Positions 10,260 to 17,050 of a stretch of 64,000 bases of DNA are shown piece after piece. A program made the translations under genes and the position numbers. Numbering within the stretch: the first letter of the stretch is position 1; every line of letters begins with the position of its first letter. Below the pieces are notes generated by a model. It was not told where the DNA came from and made no database searches. It saw nothing but the letters and a program-made list of their open reading frames with translations. The stretch lies in the NCBI GenBank assembly GCA_037481615.1, contig JBBFLI010000004.1. One strand, written 5' to 3'. Origin of the DNA: SpSt-501 sp037481615. GTDB lineage: Bacteria > Desulfobacterota > Desulfobacteria > Desulfobacterales > SpSt-501.

Positions 10260-11014
10260 GTGCGGAGACCCCCGGCAGCGGCCCGGCCGGCCGAGGGCCG
10301 GATGCCCCCTACCGCGTGCGGCTGACCGATGTCTTCGAAGGTCCGATGGACCTCCTCGTCCACCTGATCAAGAAAAACGAGATCGCCGTCACCGACATCC
10401 CGATCGCGCTGATCACGGAGCAGTACCTCGAGTACCTGGAATTCCTGGATGCGATGAACGTGGACTACGCGGGCGAGTTCGTCGTCATGGCCTCGACACT
10501 GCTCCAGATCAAGTCGCGCATGCTGCTTCCGGTGCATGCCGACGAGGGCGGCGAGGAGGAGGACCCGCGGCAGGAGATCGTGCGGCCGCTCGTCGAGTAC
10601 CTGCGGCTCAAATCCGCGGCCGAGCAGCTCTCCGAGCGGCCGCTTCTCGGGGAGGACACCTTCACGCGGCCCGCCCGGCCGGCCGCCGCGGCGGACATCG
10701 CCGCGGAGCCGGAAATCGTCAAGATCGGCCTCTTCGAGCTGATCGACGCCTTCCAGCGCATCCTCGCCGGGCTGCCCGAGGAGACGCGGCTCGAGTTCAC
10801 GGCCGACACGCTCTCGGTCAAGGACCGCATGACGCAGATCGCCGACGCCCTCGAGGAGCGCGGCTCGCTCACCTTCGAGGATCTCTTCCCGGCGCAGCCG
10901 ACCCGGGCCGAGATCGTGGTCACCTTCCTTGCGCTTCTGGAAATGGTGAAGCTCGGCCTGATCCGGCTCGCCCAGCACGTCCCCTCGGGGATCATCCGGA
11001 TCTTCTACCTCTGA
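10256..11014 (+). CDS. scpA: Segregation and condensation protein A
   Basis: A 252-residue ScpA kleisin that bridges SMC heads and, with ScpB, forms the condensin that organises newly replicated DNA. The N-terminal helical domain contains FEGPMDLLVHLIKKNEI followed by DIPIALITEQYLEYLE, both characteristic; the C-terminal winged helix spans about 180-252. An acidic loop (EGGEEEDPRQE) lies mid-protein as usual. The ATG at 10256 overlaps the trpS stop by 4 nt, and the stop overlaps the scpB ATG by one base, so expression should be coupled. The SMC gene is not in the window. Confidence 0.95.
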   Translation: MSAETPGSGPAGRGPDAPYRVRLTDVFEGPMDLLVHLIKKNEIAVTDIPIALITEQYLEYLEFLDAMNVDYAGEFVVMASTLLQIKSRMLLPVHADEGGEEEDPRQEIVRPLVEYLRLKSAAEQLSERPLLGEDTFTRPARPAAAADIAAEPEIVKIGLFELIDAFQRILAGLPEETRLEFTADTLSVKDRMTQIADALEERGSLTFEDLFPAQPTRAEIVVTFLALLEMVKLGLIRLAQHVPSGIIRIFYL

Positions 11015-11718
11015 TGGACGACCTGAAGAACATCATCGAGGCTCTGCTCTTCGTCGCCGACGAGCCCCTCGCCGTCGAGCGGCTGCGCCAGGTGATCGGC
11101 CCCGTGGAGGGGGCCGAAATCCATGCCGCGCTCTCCCAGCTCCAGGCCGAGATCGAGGAGCGCCGCGGCGGCTTCACGCTGGTCGAGGTGGCGGGGGGCT
11201 TTCAGTTCCGCACCCGTCCCGAGTACGGCCCCTGGGTGAAACGGCTGCTCGACCCGCGGCCCGTGCGGCTGAGCAAGGCCGCGCTCGAAACCTTGGCGAT
11301 CATCGCCTACAAGCAGCCGATCATCCGCGCCGAGATCGAGCACCTGCGCGGCGTCGACTGCGGCGGGGTCCTGCGCCAGCTTCTCGAGCGGAAGCTCATC
11401 CGGGTCCTCGGCCGCAAGGAGATCCCGGGCCGCCCCTTGATCTACGCCACGACGAAGCGCTTCCTCGAGGTCTTCGACCTGAAGGACCTGAACGACCTGC
11501 CCACCCCCCGCGAGATCGAGGAACTCGGCCGGCCCCCGCTCGAGGAACGCGGCCACATCGTGATCGAGCCCGAGGAGGAAGCGGGGGAAGGCGTTCCCGC
11601 CCCCGAGGAGCCGGAGGCGGGCCTCGAGCCGCCCGGAGCCGAGAACGAAGCCGCAGAACCGCCGCCGGCCCAGCCGCCGGCGGCAGATGCCCCCGCTGCC
11701 CCTGGTTCCGGGGGTTAA
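11014..11718 (+). CDS. scpB: Segregation and condensation protein B
   Basis: A 234-residue ScpB with two tandem winged-helix domains (about 1-75 and 90-165); the conserved stretch LETLAIIAYKQPIIRAEIE is present. It dimerises and binds ScpA to complete the SMC-ScpAB complex. After residue 170 there is a low-complexity tail rich in Glu, Pro and Ala, longer than in model ScpB but common in high-GC relatives. ATG at 11014 shares its A with the scpA TGA. Confidence 0.95.
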   Translation: MDDLKNIIEALLFVADEPLAVERLRQVIGPVEGAEIHAALSQLQAEIEERRGGFTLVEVAGGFQFRTRPEYGPWVKRLLDPRPVRLSKAALETLAIIAYKQPIIRAEIEHLRGVDCGGVLRQLLERKLIRVLGRKEIPGRPLIYATTKRFLEVFDLKDLNDLPTPREIEELGRPPLEERGHIVIEPEEEAGEGVPAPEEPEAGLEPPGAENEAAEPPPAQPPAADAPAAPGSGG

Positions 11719-11737
11719 ACCGCGCCCGAGGCCTCCC

Positions 11738-12490
11738 GTGGGTCCGCCGCGATCGCCCGAGCGTCTTGCCCGCATGCTCGCCTACGTGCTCGGCCGGAAC
11801 CCGGCCGAGTTCGGTCTCGTCCCGGACGCCGCAGGCTTCGTCCGCATGCGCGATCTGCTGAAGGCGCTCCACGAGGAAGAGGGCTTTCGTCATGTGCGCG
11901 AGGCCGACATCCGCGCGCTCCCGCTCTGCCACCCGGCGGCCGACATCGAAATCGAGGAAAACCGGGTCCGCTGCCGCCGCCGGGGACTCGCCGCCGCCGG
12001 CGAGGAGGAGCGTCCGGCCGAGCCGCCGCGGCTTCTCTACGCCGCGATCCGCCGCCGGGCCTGGCCCTTCGTGCACCGGAACGGCCTCGCCCCCGCGGGG
12101 CAGGCACCCGCCATCCTTTGCGCGAATCGCGAGTTCGCCCTGCGGCTCGGCCGCCGGATCGATCCCGAACCCGTGATCGTGACCGTGGATGTCCGCCGGG
12201 CGGCCGCCTCGGGGGTCGCGATGCTCCCGGCGGGCGAAGGGCTCTTTCAGGCGACCTCGGTGCCCCCCTCCTGCCTGACCGGCCCGCCCCTACCCGAGAG
12301 CCCCGACCCGCCGTCCGGACGCAAGACGCCGACCCCCAGACCTTCACGAATTCTCCCCGGCGGCTACATCCCGGACCCGAACCGGGTTTTCCCGGCGGAG
12401 ACCCCCCGGCGGGATACGCGGGGGAAGCCGCGGGGCAAAGGCCCCCCGCACGGCCGCTGGAAGCGCGAGAAGCCGCCCTGGAAGGAGTAG
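11738..12490 (+). CDS. Degenerate RNA 2'-phosphotransferase (KptA/Tpt1)-like protein
   Basis: About 250 residues. The first half has the KptA/Tpt1 N-terminal winged-helix pattern (RLARMLAYVLGRNPAEFGL, then a Gly-Phe-Val strand and a leucine-rich helix), followed by a beta strand ending in DIEIEENRVRC. The second half (about 85-170) matches the shape of the ADP-ribosyltransferase-like half. Tpt1 normally has an Arg-His pair in helix 1 and a His-Gly-Thr NAD-binding motif. Here the first reads Gly-Arg and the second has no HGT equivalent, so I doubt 2'-phosphotransferase activity. The tail is Pro/Arg/Lys rich and could bind RNA. Start: GTG at 11738 with GAGG before it, 19 nt after scpB ends; an in-frame ATG at 11687 overlapping scpB is the alternative. 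Confidence 0.72.
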   Translation: MGPPRSPERLARMLAYVLGRNPAEFGLVPDAAGFVRMRDLLKALHEEEGFRHVREADIRALPLCHPAADIEIEENRVRCRRRGLAAAGEEERPAEPPRLLYAAIRRRAWPFVHRNGLAPAGQAPAILCANREFALRLGRRIDPEPVIVTVDVRRAAASGVAMLPAGEGLFQATSVPPSCLTGPPLPESPDPPSGRKTPTPRPSRILPGGYIPDPNRVFPAETPRRDTRGKPRGKGPPHGRWKREKPPWKE

Positions 12491-12501
12491 GCGAAAAGAA
12501 T

Positions 12502-12530
12502 TTGACAGGATTTTCCGGCTCTGGTAAGAG
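12502..12530 (+). promoter_or_regulatory. Sigma-70 type promoter for the tRNA-Lys gene
   Basis: A perfect -35 TTGACA (12502-12507), a 17-nt spacer and a weaker -10 TAAGAG (12525-12530) lie about 30 bp before the tRNA. The predicted start is near 12537. Confidence 0.55.
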
Positions 12531-12560
12531 AGAAACCCGTCCGCAAGAGCGGAGGCTTGT

Positions 12561-12637
12561 GGGCTGCTAGCTCAACTAGGCAGAGCAAATGACTCTTAAT
12601 CATTAGGTTGCTGGTTCGATTCCAGCGCAGCCCACCA
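12561..12637 (+). tRNA. tRNA-Lys (anticodon CTT), CCA encoded
   Basis: A 77-nt cloverleaf reads directly. The acceptor is GGGCTGC pairing with GCAGCCC, followed by discriminator A and an encoded CCA. The D-stem is GCTC/GAGC. The anticodon stem AATGA/TCATT carries loop CTCTTAA, giving anticodon CTT, which reads AAG. The T-arm is GCTGG-TTCGATT-CCAGC. All stems are fully paired. It stands alone, with its own promoter, between the KptA-like gene and a decayed region. Confidence 0.96.
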
Positions 12638-12998
12638 CCTGAAAATCAAGGCTTTTTCATAATAGGAACGCCGGGCTGCCAGCCCGGCGTTCCATTCTCC
12701 GACCGTCCCCTTTCCGGCCCTTTGGGGGCCGATGGCCCATCAGCCGCACGGCATCCCTGTATGCCATCGGCTTCGAGCAGCAAAAGCAATCGCCGGTACG
12801 ATGTCACCCGGGAAGCAAAAAAACCGCCTGCAAATTGGGACGCCACGCAAGCTTCCGCCCGAAGCGCCGCCCGATGAGCCAGGGGGTCTTGCGGTCGTGT
12901 TTCCGTTTCCGGCGGCCCTCGGCATCAAGATGGCAAGCGCTTGACGCCGCCCTTCCATCCCCCGGGCGCCATGCCGCCCCAAAAACAGAATTTCGCTC
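12638..12998. other. Unassigned stretch after tRNA-Lys
   Basis: About 360 bp with no convincing gene. Short reading frames on both strands have no recognisable motif, no good ribosome site and arginine/proline-rich shadow-like composition. It contains the palindrome at 12665-12693 and A/T-rich patches unlike coding DNA nearby. No second copy of the tRNA 3' end is visible that would mark an integration scar. Confidence 0.6.
12665..12693. repeat. 29-bp near-perfect palindrome
   Basis: A 14-bp inverted repeat (GGAACGCCGGGCTG / CAGCCCGGCGTTCC) separated by a single base. On the minus strand it is followed by TATTATG, on the plus strand by ATTCTCC. It could terminate minus-strand transcription coming from the trmO-like remnant, or be a dispersed REP-like element. 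Confidence 0.6.
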
Positions 12999-13440
12999 CT
13001 ATCCGAAGCGGCCGTCCGACTTCCTGGTCCTTGCCTTCTTTGCGGCGGTCTTGAGCCAGCCGGTCCGCACGTTCGGCGGAGCATCGAGTTCGGGGGCGCA
13101 GGGCGCGATATCCAGCAGAGGGGTGCCGTCGAGGATGTCCACATGGCTCACGGGGAGGGCAGCCCCTCGATCCGTTCGCGTCGAACCACCGAACGTCCTA
13201 TGGGGTTGCGCCTCGGGGGAGCCCGGATGGCGAAGATTCCGCGGGGCACGGTGTCCGGAAAAGGTACGACCCGGGGACTGAACCCTCGGCCGCGATGGAA
13301 GGCATAGGGGACGATGGGGGAAAAGCCGTCCGGATCCGGGGGGGTCTTCCAGGCGGGGCTTTTCACTCGCATCCGGCCGGGAACGCGGTGGACGTAGACG
13401 GTCTGGCTCGGGTCTCCGCCGGCAAGAGAGGTCGACGGGA
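12999..13440 (-). pseudogene. Frameshifted TrmO-like tRNA (t6A37) methyltransferase remnant
   Basis: Two minus-strand frames together reproduce most of a TrmO/TsaA (YaeB) protein, the SAM-dependent enzyme that N6-methylates t6A37 in tRNA. The upstream frame (about 13440 to 13151) gives DPDGFSP, YAFHRGRGF, then RGIFAIRAPPRRNPIG, matching the family's gFSHi, FHr, and RGvFAtRsPhRPNPIG. It then hits a TGA at 13148. The continuation, VDILDGTPLLDIAP followed by VRTGWLK and a basic tail, is in another frame from about 13151 to 12999. So one frameshift near 13150-13165 splits the domain. Several substitutions at normally fixed positions (for example RRNPIGRS for RPNPIGLS) and the lack of a clear start and N-terminus suggest decay rather than a single sequencing error. 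Confidence 0.75.
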
Positions 13441-13613
13441 GAGGTTCCACCCCTCCTTTTCCCCTTGACCTCGTGCCAGGATTGTTTGGCGACCCCCAGA
13501 TCCAGGCTAAAATTCGGCACGGCCGAATCCTTCTTGACGGCAGCTTCAAAATAGCTTTATTGTAGCTTGGTTTTTTTATTCCGGTGGCCCCCACAGGTGC
13601 GGGGAAAAGCCCG

Positions 13614-13832
13614 ATGGCAGGATCCGAAGACAAAAAGCTGGAACGGGAAGAGCCCGTCGACCCGCCGCAAACGCCGGATCCGTCGGCCCCCGGTTCCTCG
13701 AGCCGGGTCAAGTTCGAGATCTTCGGCGAGGAGATGATCGAGAAGCGGGTCAAGGCGAGCGGCAACAGCGGCCGGGTCTACCTTCCGCCCGACTGGGTCG
13801 GGCACCGGGTGAAAATCATCCGCATCGACTGA
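13614..13832 (+). CDS. DUF2080-like (AbrB-type) small protein
   Basis: A 72-residue protein whose C-terminal half, VKASGNSGRVYLPPDWVGHR followed by a VKIIRI strand, matches the short DUF2080 pattern (KxxGNSgrVylPkdWiGkkVkvi). DUF2080 proteins resemble SpoVT/AbrB swapped-hairpin DNA-binding antitoxin-like domains, and members in archaea have been labelled transposon-encoded. The N-terminal half is acidic, proline-rich and probably disordered. Start: ATG at 13614 with GGGGAAAAG before it; a GTG at 13584 in frame is less likely. The acetyltransferase begins 28 bp later on the same strand, so the two are probably co-transcribed. The function is unknown; a DNA-binding or toxin-neutralising role is only a guess. 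Confidence 0.75.
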   Translation: MAGSEDKKLEREEPVDPPQTPDPSAPGSSSRVKFEIFGEEMIEKRVKASGNSGRVYLPPDWVGHRVKIIRID

Positions 13833-13860
13833 CTCAGCAGAAAGAAGGCGCTTCAGGACC

Positions 13861-14298
13861 ATGGAAAACGTGCGGATCCGAGCTCTTGCGGTCGAGGACG
13901 CCCCGGAGATCGTGCGCATCTATTCCGCCATCACCCGCAAGCCCGCAGGCGACGAGCTGCGCGAGGTGATCGAGGATCACGCCCGCCGCCGCGACGGGGC
14001 CTGTTTCGTGGCCGAGCAGGACGGCCGGATCGTGGGCTTCATGATCAGCACGATCCTGACGGCGGGCTTCGGGCTGGCGAAGAGCGCCTGGATTTCGACG
14101 ATCGGCGTGCGCCCCGACCAGATGGGTCGCGGCATCGGCGCCTCGCTCGCCGCGGCGGTCTTCGAGTACTACCGCGCCCAGGGGATCGACACCGTCTACA
14201 CCTCGGTGCGCTGGGATTCGACCGACCTGCTCTCCTTCTTCAAGACGCTCGGCTTCGACCGCAGCAACTTCATCAACCTGCGCAAGGTCCTCGTCTAG
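13861..14298 (+). CDS. GNAT-family N-acetyltransferase
   Basis: A 145-residue single-domain GNAT protein. The acetyl-CoA binding motif A is clear: IGVRPDQMGRGIGASL, with the Q/RxxGxG/A core. Preceding strands (CFVAEQDGRIVGFMI) and the C-terminal motif B helix (LLSFFKTLGF) complete the fold. Acceptor unknown; the size and N-terminal RIRALAVEDAPEI resemble RimI-like or small-molecule acetyltransferases. It follows the DUF2080 protein with a 28-bp gap and converges on the transglutaminase-like gene 9 bp beyond its stop. Confidence 0.9.
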   Translation: MENVRIRALAVEDAPEIVRIYSAITRKPAGDELREVIEDHARRRDGACFVAEQDGRIVGFMISTILTAGFGLAKSAWISTIGVRPDQMGRGIGASLAAAVFEYYRAQGIDTVYTSVRWDSTDLLSFFKTLGFDRSNFINLRKVLV

Positions 14299-14307
14299 GC
14301 ACCCTTC

Positions 14308-15018
14308 TCACTGCCCGTCCTCTCCACGGACGACCTCCTCGGACTCGAAGCGCCGGATCGAGGCGCCGCCCGCCGCCTCGTAGGCGCGGATCCAGCCCGA
14401 AACGCGCTCCTCGCCGTACTCCCGGCGCATGGCCGCGACGATCGCCGCCACGGGGATGTCGGCGAAGCTTCCGTGCTCCCGGAGGTACTCCATGAAACGG
14501 CGGTTCTCCTCGTTGAAGGGCTGGAACAGCGAGTCCTCGCGGCCGTCGAACTCGAGGGGGGCGACCCCGTGGCGGCGGCAGAGCTCGGCGTTGAAGGCGG
14601 GCGTGGCCTTGACCCAGCGGCCCTCGAGAAAGAACTCGGTGAAGCCGTGGTAGACGAAGACATCAGAGCCCATGAACGCGATCAGCTGGCGGGTCGCGAG
14701 ATGGTTGCGCACGTCGGCGAAGCCGACCCGCGCAGGGATCTGCTGCGCGCGGGCGAGCGCGCAGAGCAGCCCCGCCTTCCCGATGCAGAAAGCCCGCCCC
14801 AGGGCGAGGACACGGCTCGCGCGGTAGTCTTCGGGCCGATGGAAGGGGAGGTAGGGGTCGTAGCGGATCCCGTCGCGGACGGCGTAGTAGAGGCGCACCG
14901 CCGCCGCGACGGGATCGGGGGCCCCGGCCGCCTTTTCGCGGGCGAAGGCCTGCACCGCCGGGTGATCGGCGTCGAGGATCGCCGTCGGCCGGAGATACGG
15001 CGCGAGTTCTTCGTCCAT
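14308..15018 (-). CDS. Transglutaminase-like (papain fold) protein
   Basis: A 236-residue cytoplasmic protein (no signal peptide or membrane segment) of the bacterial transglutaminase-like superfamily. The nucleophile region reads GRAFCIGKAGLLCALARAQ, giving Cys then a helix ending in a small-residue turn before IPARVGF. The histidine is in YHGFTEFFLEGRWVKATP. The usual aspartate after Trp-x-x-x-D-P is replaced by Thr-Pro, as in a known subgroup, so peptidase activity is plausible but not certain. The ATG at 15018 lies 37 bp after the serA stop on the same strand, so it may be the last gene of that unit. Confidence 0.82.
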   Translation of the reverse strand: MDEELAPYLRPTAILDADHPAVQAFAREKAAGAPDPVAAAVRLYYAVRDGIRYDPYLPFHRPEDYRASRVLALGRAFCIGKAGLLCALARAQQIPARVGFADVRNHLATRQLIAFMGSDVFVYHGFTEFFLEGRWVKATPAFNAELCRRHGVAPLEFDGREDSLFQPFNEENRRFMEYLREHGSFADIPVAAIVAAMRREYGEERVSGWIRAYEAAGGASIRRFESEEVVRGEDGQ

Positions 15019-15055
15019 GGCCGTTCCCTCGGGGTCGTCGACCGCGCCCGGGCGT

Positions 15056-16633
15056 CTACAGCTCGAAGGAGCGGACGTCGATGATCAGGGGCAACCTTCT
15101 CAGCTCCTCCATCACCGGCTCCGGGATCGCCTGGTCGGTGCGGAAGTAGATCATCGTCTTGTCGCCGTCCTCCTGCTGGCCCACGCGCATCTGGCTGATG
15201 TTGATCCTGTGGCTGCCGAGCAGGGTCCCGATGCTGCCGATCGCGCCGGGCTTGTCGTGGTTGTGGATGAGCACGAAGCGGCCCTCGGGCAGAAGCTCCA
15301 GGCGGAAGTTCTCGATCTTCACCACCCGCGGCACCTTGCGGCCGAAAATCGTCCCGGCGACGTTGTGGGTCTCGTTGCCGACGAACGCCTTGACCGTGAT
15401 CAGGTTGAGGTATTCCTCGGAGGACGAGCGCGCCTCGGTCACGCGGATGCCCCGCTCGCCGGCCATGACCTTCGCGTTCACGAAGTTCACGGTTTCCTGG
15501 ACCATCGGGGTGAGGAAGCCCTTGAGGACGGCCGTCGTCACGGGCGAGAGATCGGGGTCGGGGAACTCGCCCGCGTAGTCGATCGCGATCTCGCGCGCCG
15601 GGCCGCGGCAGAGCTGGGCGAGCAGACGGCCCAGGTTCTCCCCCAGGCGGAGGTAAGGCCCGATGCGGGCGAGCAGCTCCCCGCTCACGGCCGGGACGTT
15701 CACGGCGTTGATGATCGTTCCGGTCTTGAGGAAGGCGAGGATCTGCTCGCAGACCTGCACGGCGACGTTCGTCTGGGCCTCGACGGTCGAGGCCCCGAGG
15801 TGCGGTGTGCAGACCACCTGGGGGAGCGCGAGCAGCGGGTTGTCCCCGGGGGGCTCCTTTTCGAAGACGTCGAGCGCCGCCCCGGCCACCTTGCCCGAGC
15901 GCAGCGCCTCGAGCAGATCGGCCTCGTTGATGATGCCGCCCCGGGCGCAGTTCACGACCATGACCCCGTCTTTCATCTTCGCGAAGGATCCGCGGTGGAT
16001 CATCCCCACGGTGTCCTTGAGCTTGGGGACGTGGACCGTGATGAAGTCGGCGCGCCGGTAGAGCTCCTCGAGGGAGACCGGCTCGAAGCCCGCCTTCTCG
16101 ATCGCCTCGGCCGTAACGTAGGGGTCGTGGACGATGACCTGCATCTTCAGGCCCCGGCCGCGGTCGGCGACGATGGAGCCGATCTTGCCGAAGCCGATCA
16201 CCCCCAGCACCTTGTTGAAGAGCTCGCGGCCCTGGAAGGCGTTCTTCTCCCAGCGGCCGGCTTTTAGGGAGGCGTCGGCGCGCGGGATGTTCCGCGCGAG
16301 CGCCATCATCATGGCGATCGCATGTTCGGCGGTCGTGGTCACGTTTCCCGCGGGTGTGTTCATGACCACGATGCCGCGCTTGGTTGCGGCCCCGATGTCG
16401 ACGTTGTCCAGCCCGATCCCCGCGCGGCCCACGACCTTGAGGCGGCCTGCGGCCTCGAGCAGCTCCTCCGTCACCCGGGTCGCGCTGCGGATGACGAGCG
16501 CATCGCAGTCGCCGATGATCGCCTTGAGTTCATCGGGCTTGAGCCCCGGCCGCACATCGACCTGGATCCCGGGCTCACGGCGCAGGATCTCGAGCCCGAC
16601 CTCCTCCAGCTTGTCGCTGACCAGCACCTTCAT
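15056..16633 (-). CDS. serA: D-3-phosphoglycerate dehydrogenase
   Basis: The first enzyme of serine synthesis, oxidising 3-phosphoglycerate to 3-phosphohydroxypyruvate with NAD+. The 525-residue long form has the substrate/NAD core (residues 1-315; GxGxxG as VIGFGKIGSIVADRG, catalytic Arg in VNCARGGI, Glu in FEKEP, His in TPHLGAST), the intervening ASB domain (about 320-450) and a C-terminal ACT domain (about 455-525; HNHDKPGAIGSIGTLLG) that usually gives serine feedback. The ATG at 16633 has a strong GGGAGG 8 nt upstream and begins MKVLVSD as in the family. The same frame stays open for 133 codons upstream (see 16634-17032), so a longer fused product cannot be excluded. Confidence 0.95.
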   Translation of the reverse strand: MKVLVSDKLEEVGLEILRREPGIQVDVRPGLKPDELKAIIGDCDALVIRSATRVTEELLEAAGRLKVVGRAGIGLDNVDIGAATKRGIVVMNTPAGNVTTTAEHAIAMMMALARNIPRADASLKAGRWEKNAFQGRELFNKVLGVIGFGKIGSIVADRGRGLKMQVIVHDPYVTAEAIEKAGFEPVSLEELYRRADFITVHVPKLKDTVGMIHRGSFAKMKDGVMVVNCARGGIINEADLLEALRSGKVAGAALDVFEKEPPGDNPLLALPQVVCTPHLGASTVEAQTNVAVQVCEQILAFLKTGTIINAVNVPAVSGELLARIGPYLRLGENLGRLLAQLCRGPAREIAIDYAGEFPDPDLSPVTTAVLKGFLTPMVQETVNFVNAKVMAGERGIRVTEARSSSEEYLNLITVKAFVGNETHNVAGTIFGRKVPRVVKIENFRLELLPEGRFVLIHNHDKPGAIGSIGTLLGSHRINISQMRVGQQEDGDKTMIYFRTDQAIPEPVMEELRRLPLIIDVRSFEL

Positions 16634-17032
16634 CGTGAAATCCTCCCTCAAAAGGACCCGGCCGGAAAGCTCCGGCCGGATGGCAAGCCTCGCATTCCTT
16701 GCGGCGCGGGGTGATGGAATCGTCCCGCCTCCCCCCGGGCCGGACGGCTCATCGGCGGCCCGCCGCTGTGCGGCCTCGGCCGCTTCGACCAGCGCGGCGA
16801 TCCGCGGCCGGGGCCGCGCCTCCCGTAGGGCGGCGAACCGCTCGGGGGGCAGGTGATCGCGGAGGTAGCCTTCGATGTCGAAGGTCTCCCACCAGCAATC
16901 GAGAATCTTGAAGCAGGGTCGCTCGACGTCCGCCTGCAGGCAGTAGCGGAAGCGGATGGGGTGCCCCAGCCGCGGGCAGGGCCGCACGAGCGGCTGCCCC
17001 TTGGCGTCTCCCCCGGCGTCCGGCCGGCCCAC
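16634..17032 (-). CDS. Conserved small cysteine-containing protein, in frame with serA and lacking its own stop
   Basis: From the GTG at 17032 a frame of about 133 residues looks coding in its first 75: CPRLGHPIRFRYCLQ, then CFKILDCWWETFDIEGYL, then LRDHLPPERFAAL and a closing helix. I recall similar short proteins of Desulfobacterota (four cysteines, CWW, an acidic helix), perhaps metal-binding; no function is known to me. In such proteins a stop follows the last helix. Here the frame runs on without a stop through a poor-composition linker, a 9-bp hairpin and the serA ribosome site, straight into serA. So either a 658-residue fusion is made as well as SerA from the internal ATG, or a stop codon was lost by mutation or sequencing error. 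It lies 18 bp after trpB2. Confidence 0.6.
16658..16679 (-). terminator. Hairpin before the serA ribosome site
   Basis: A perfect 9-bp stem (CCGGCCGGA / TCCGGCCGG) with loop GCTT, followed on the minus strand by GTCCTTTTG, lies 24 bp before the serA ATG. It resembles a weak intrinsic terminator or a structure that regulates serA translation; it sits inside the open frame described for 16634-17032. Confidence 0.5.
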
Positions 17033-17050
17033 CGGCGGAAGCTCCCGTGC

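Noticed and set aside
12740..13144. Minus-strand frame downstream of the trmO remnant
   Set aside because: No motif or ribosome site; it overlaps the remnant in a different frame.
12561..13600. Genomic island integrated at tRNA-Lys
   Set aside because: No integrase and no repeated tRNA 3' end are visible in the window, so an intact island is not supported.
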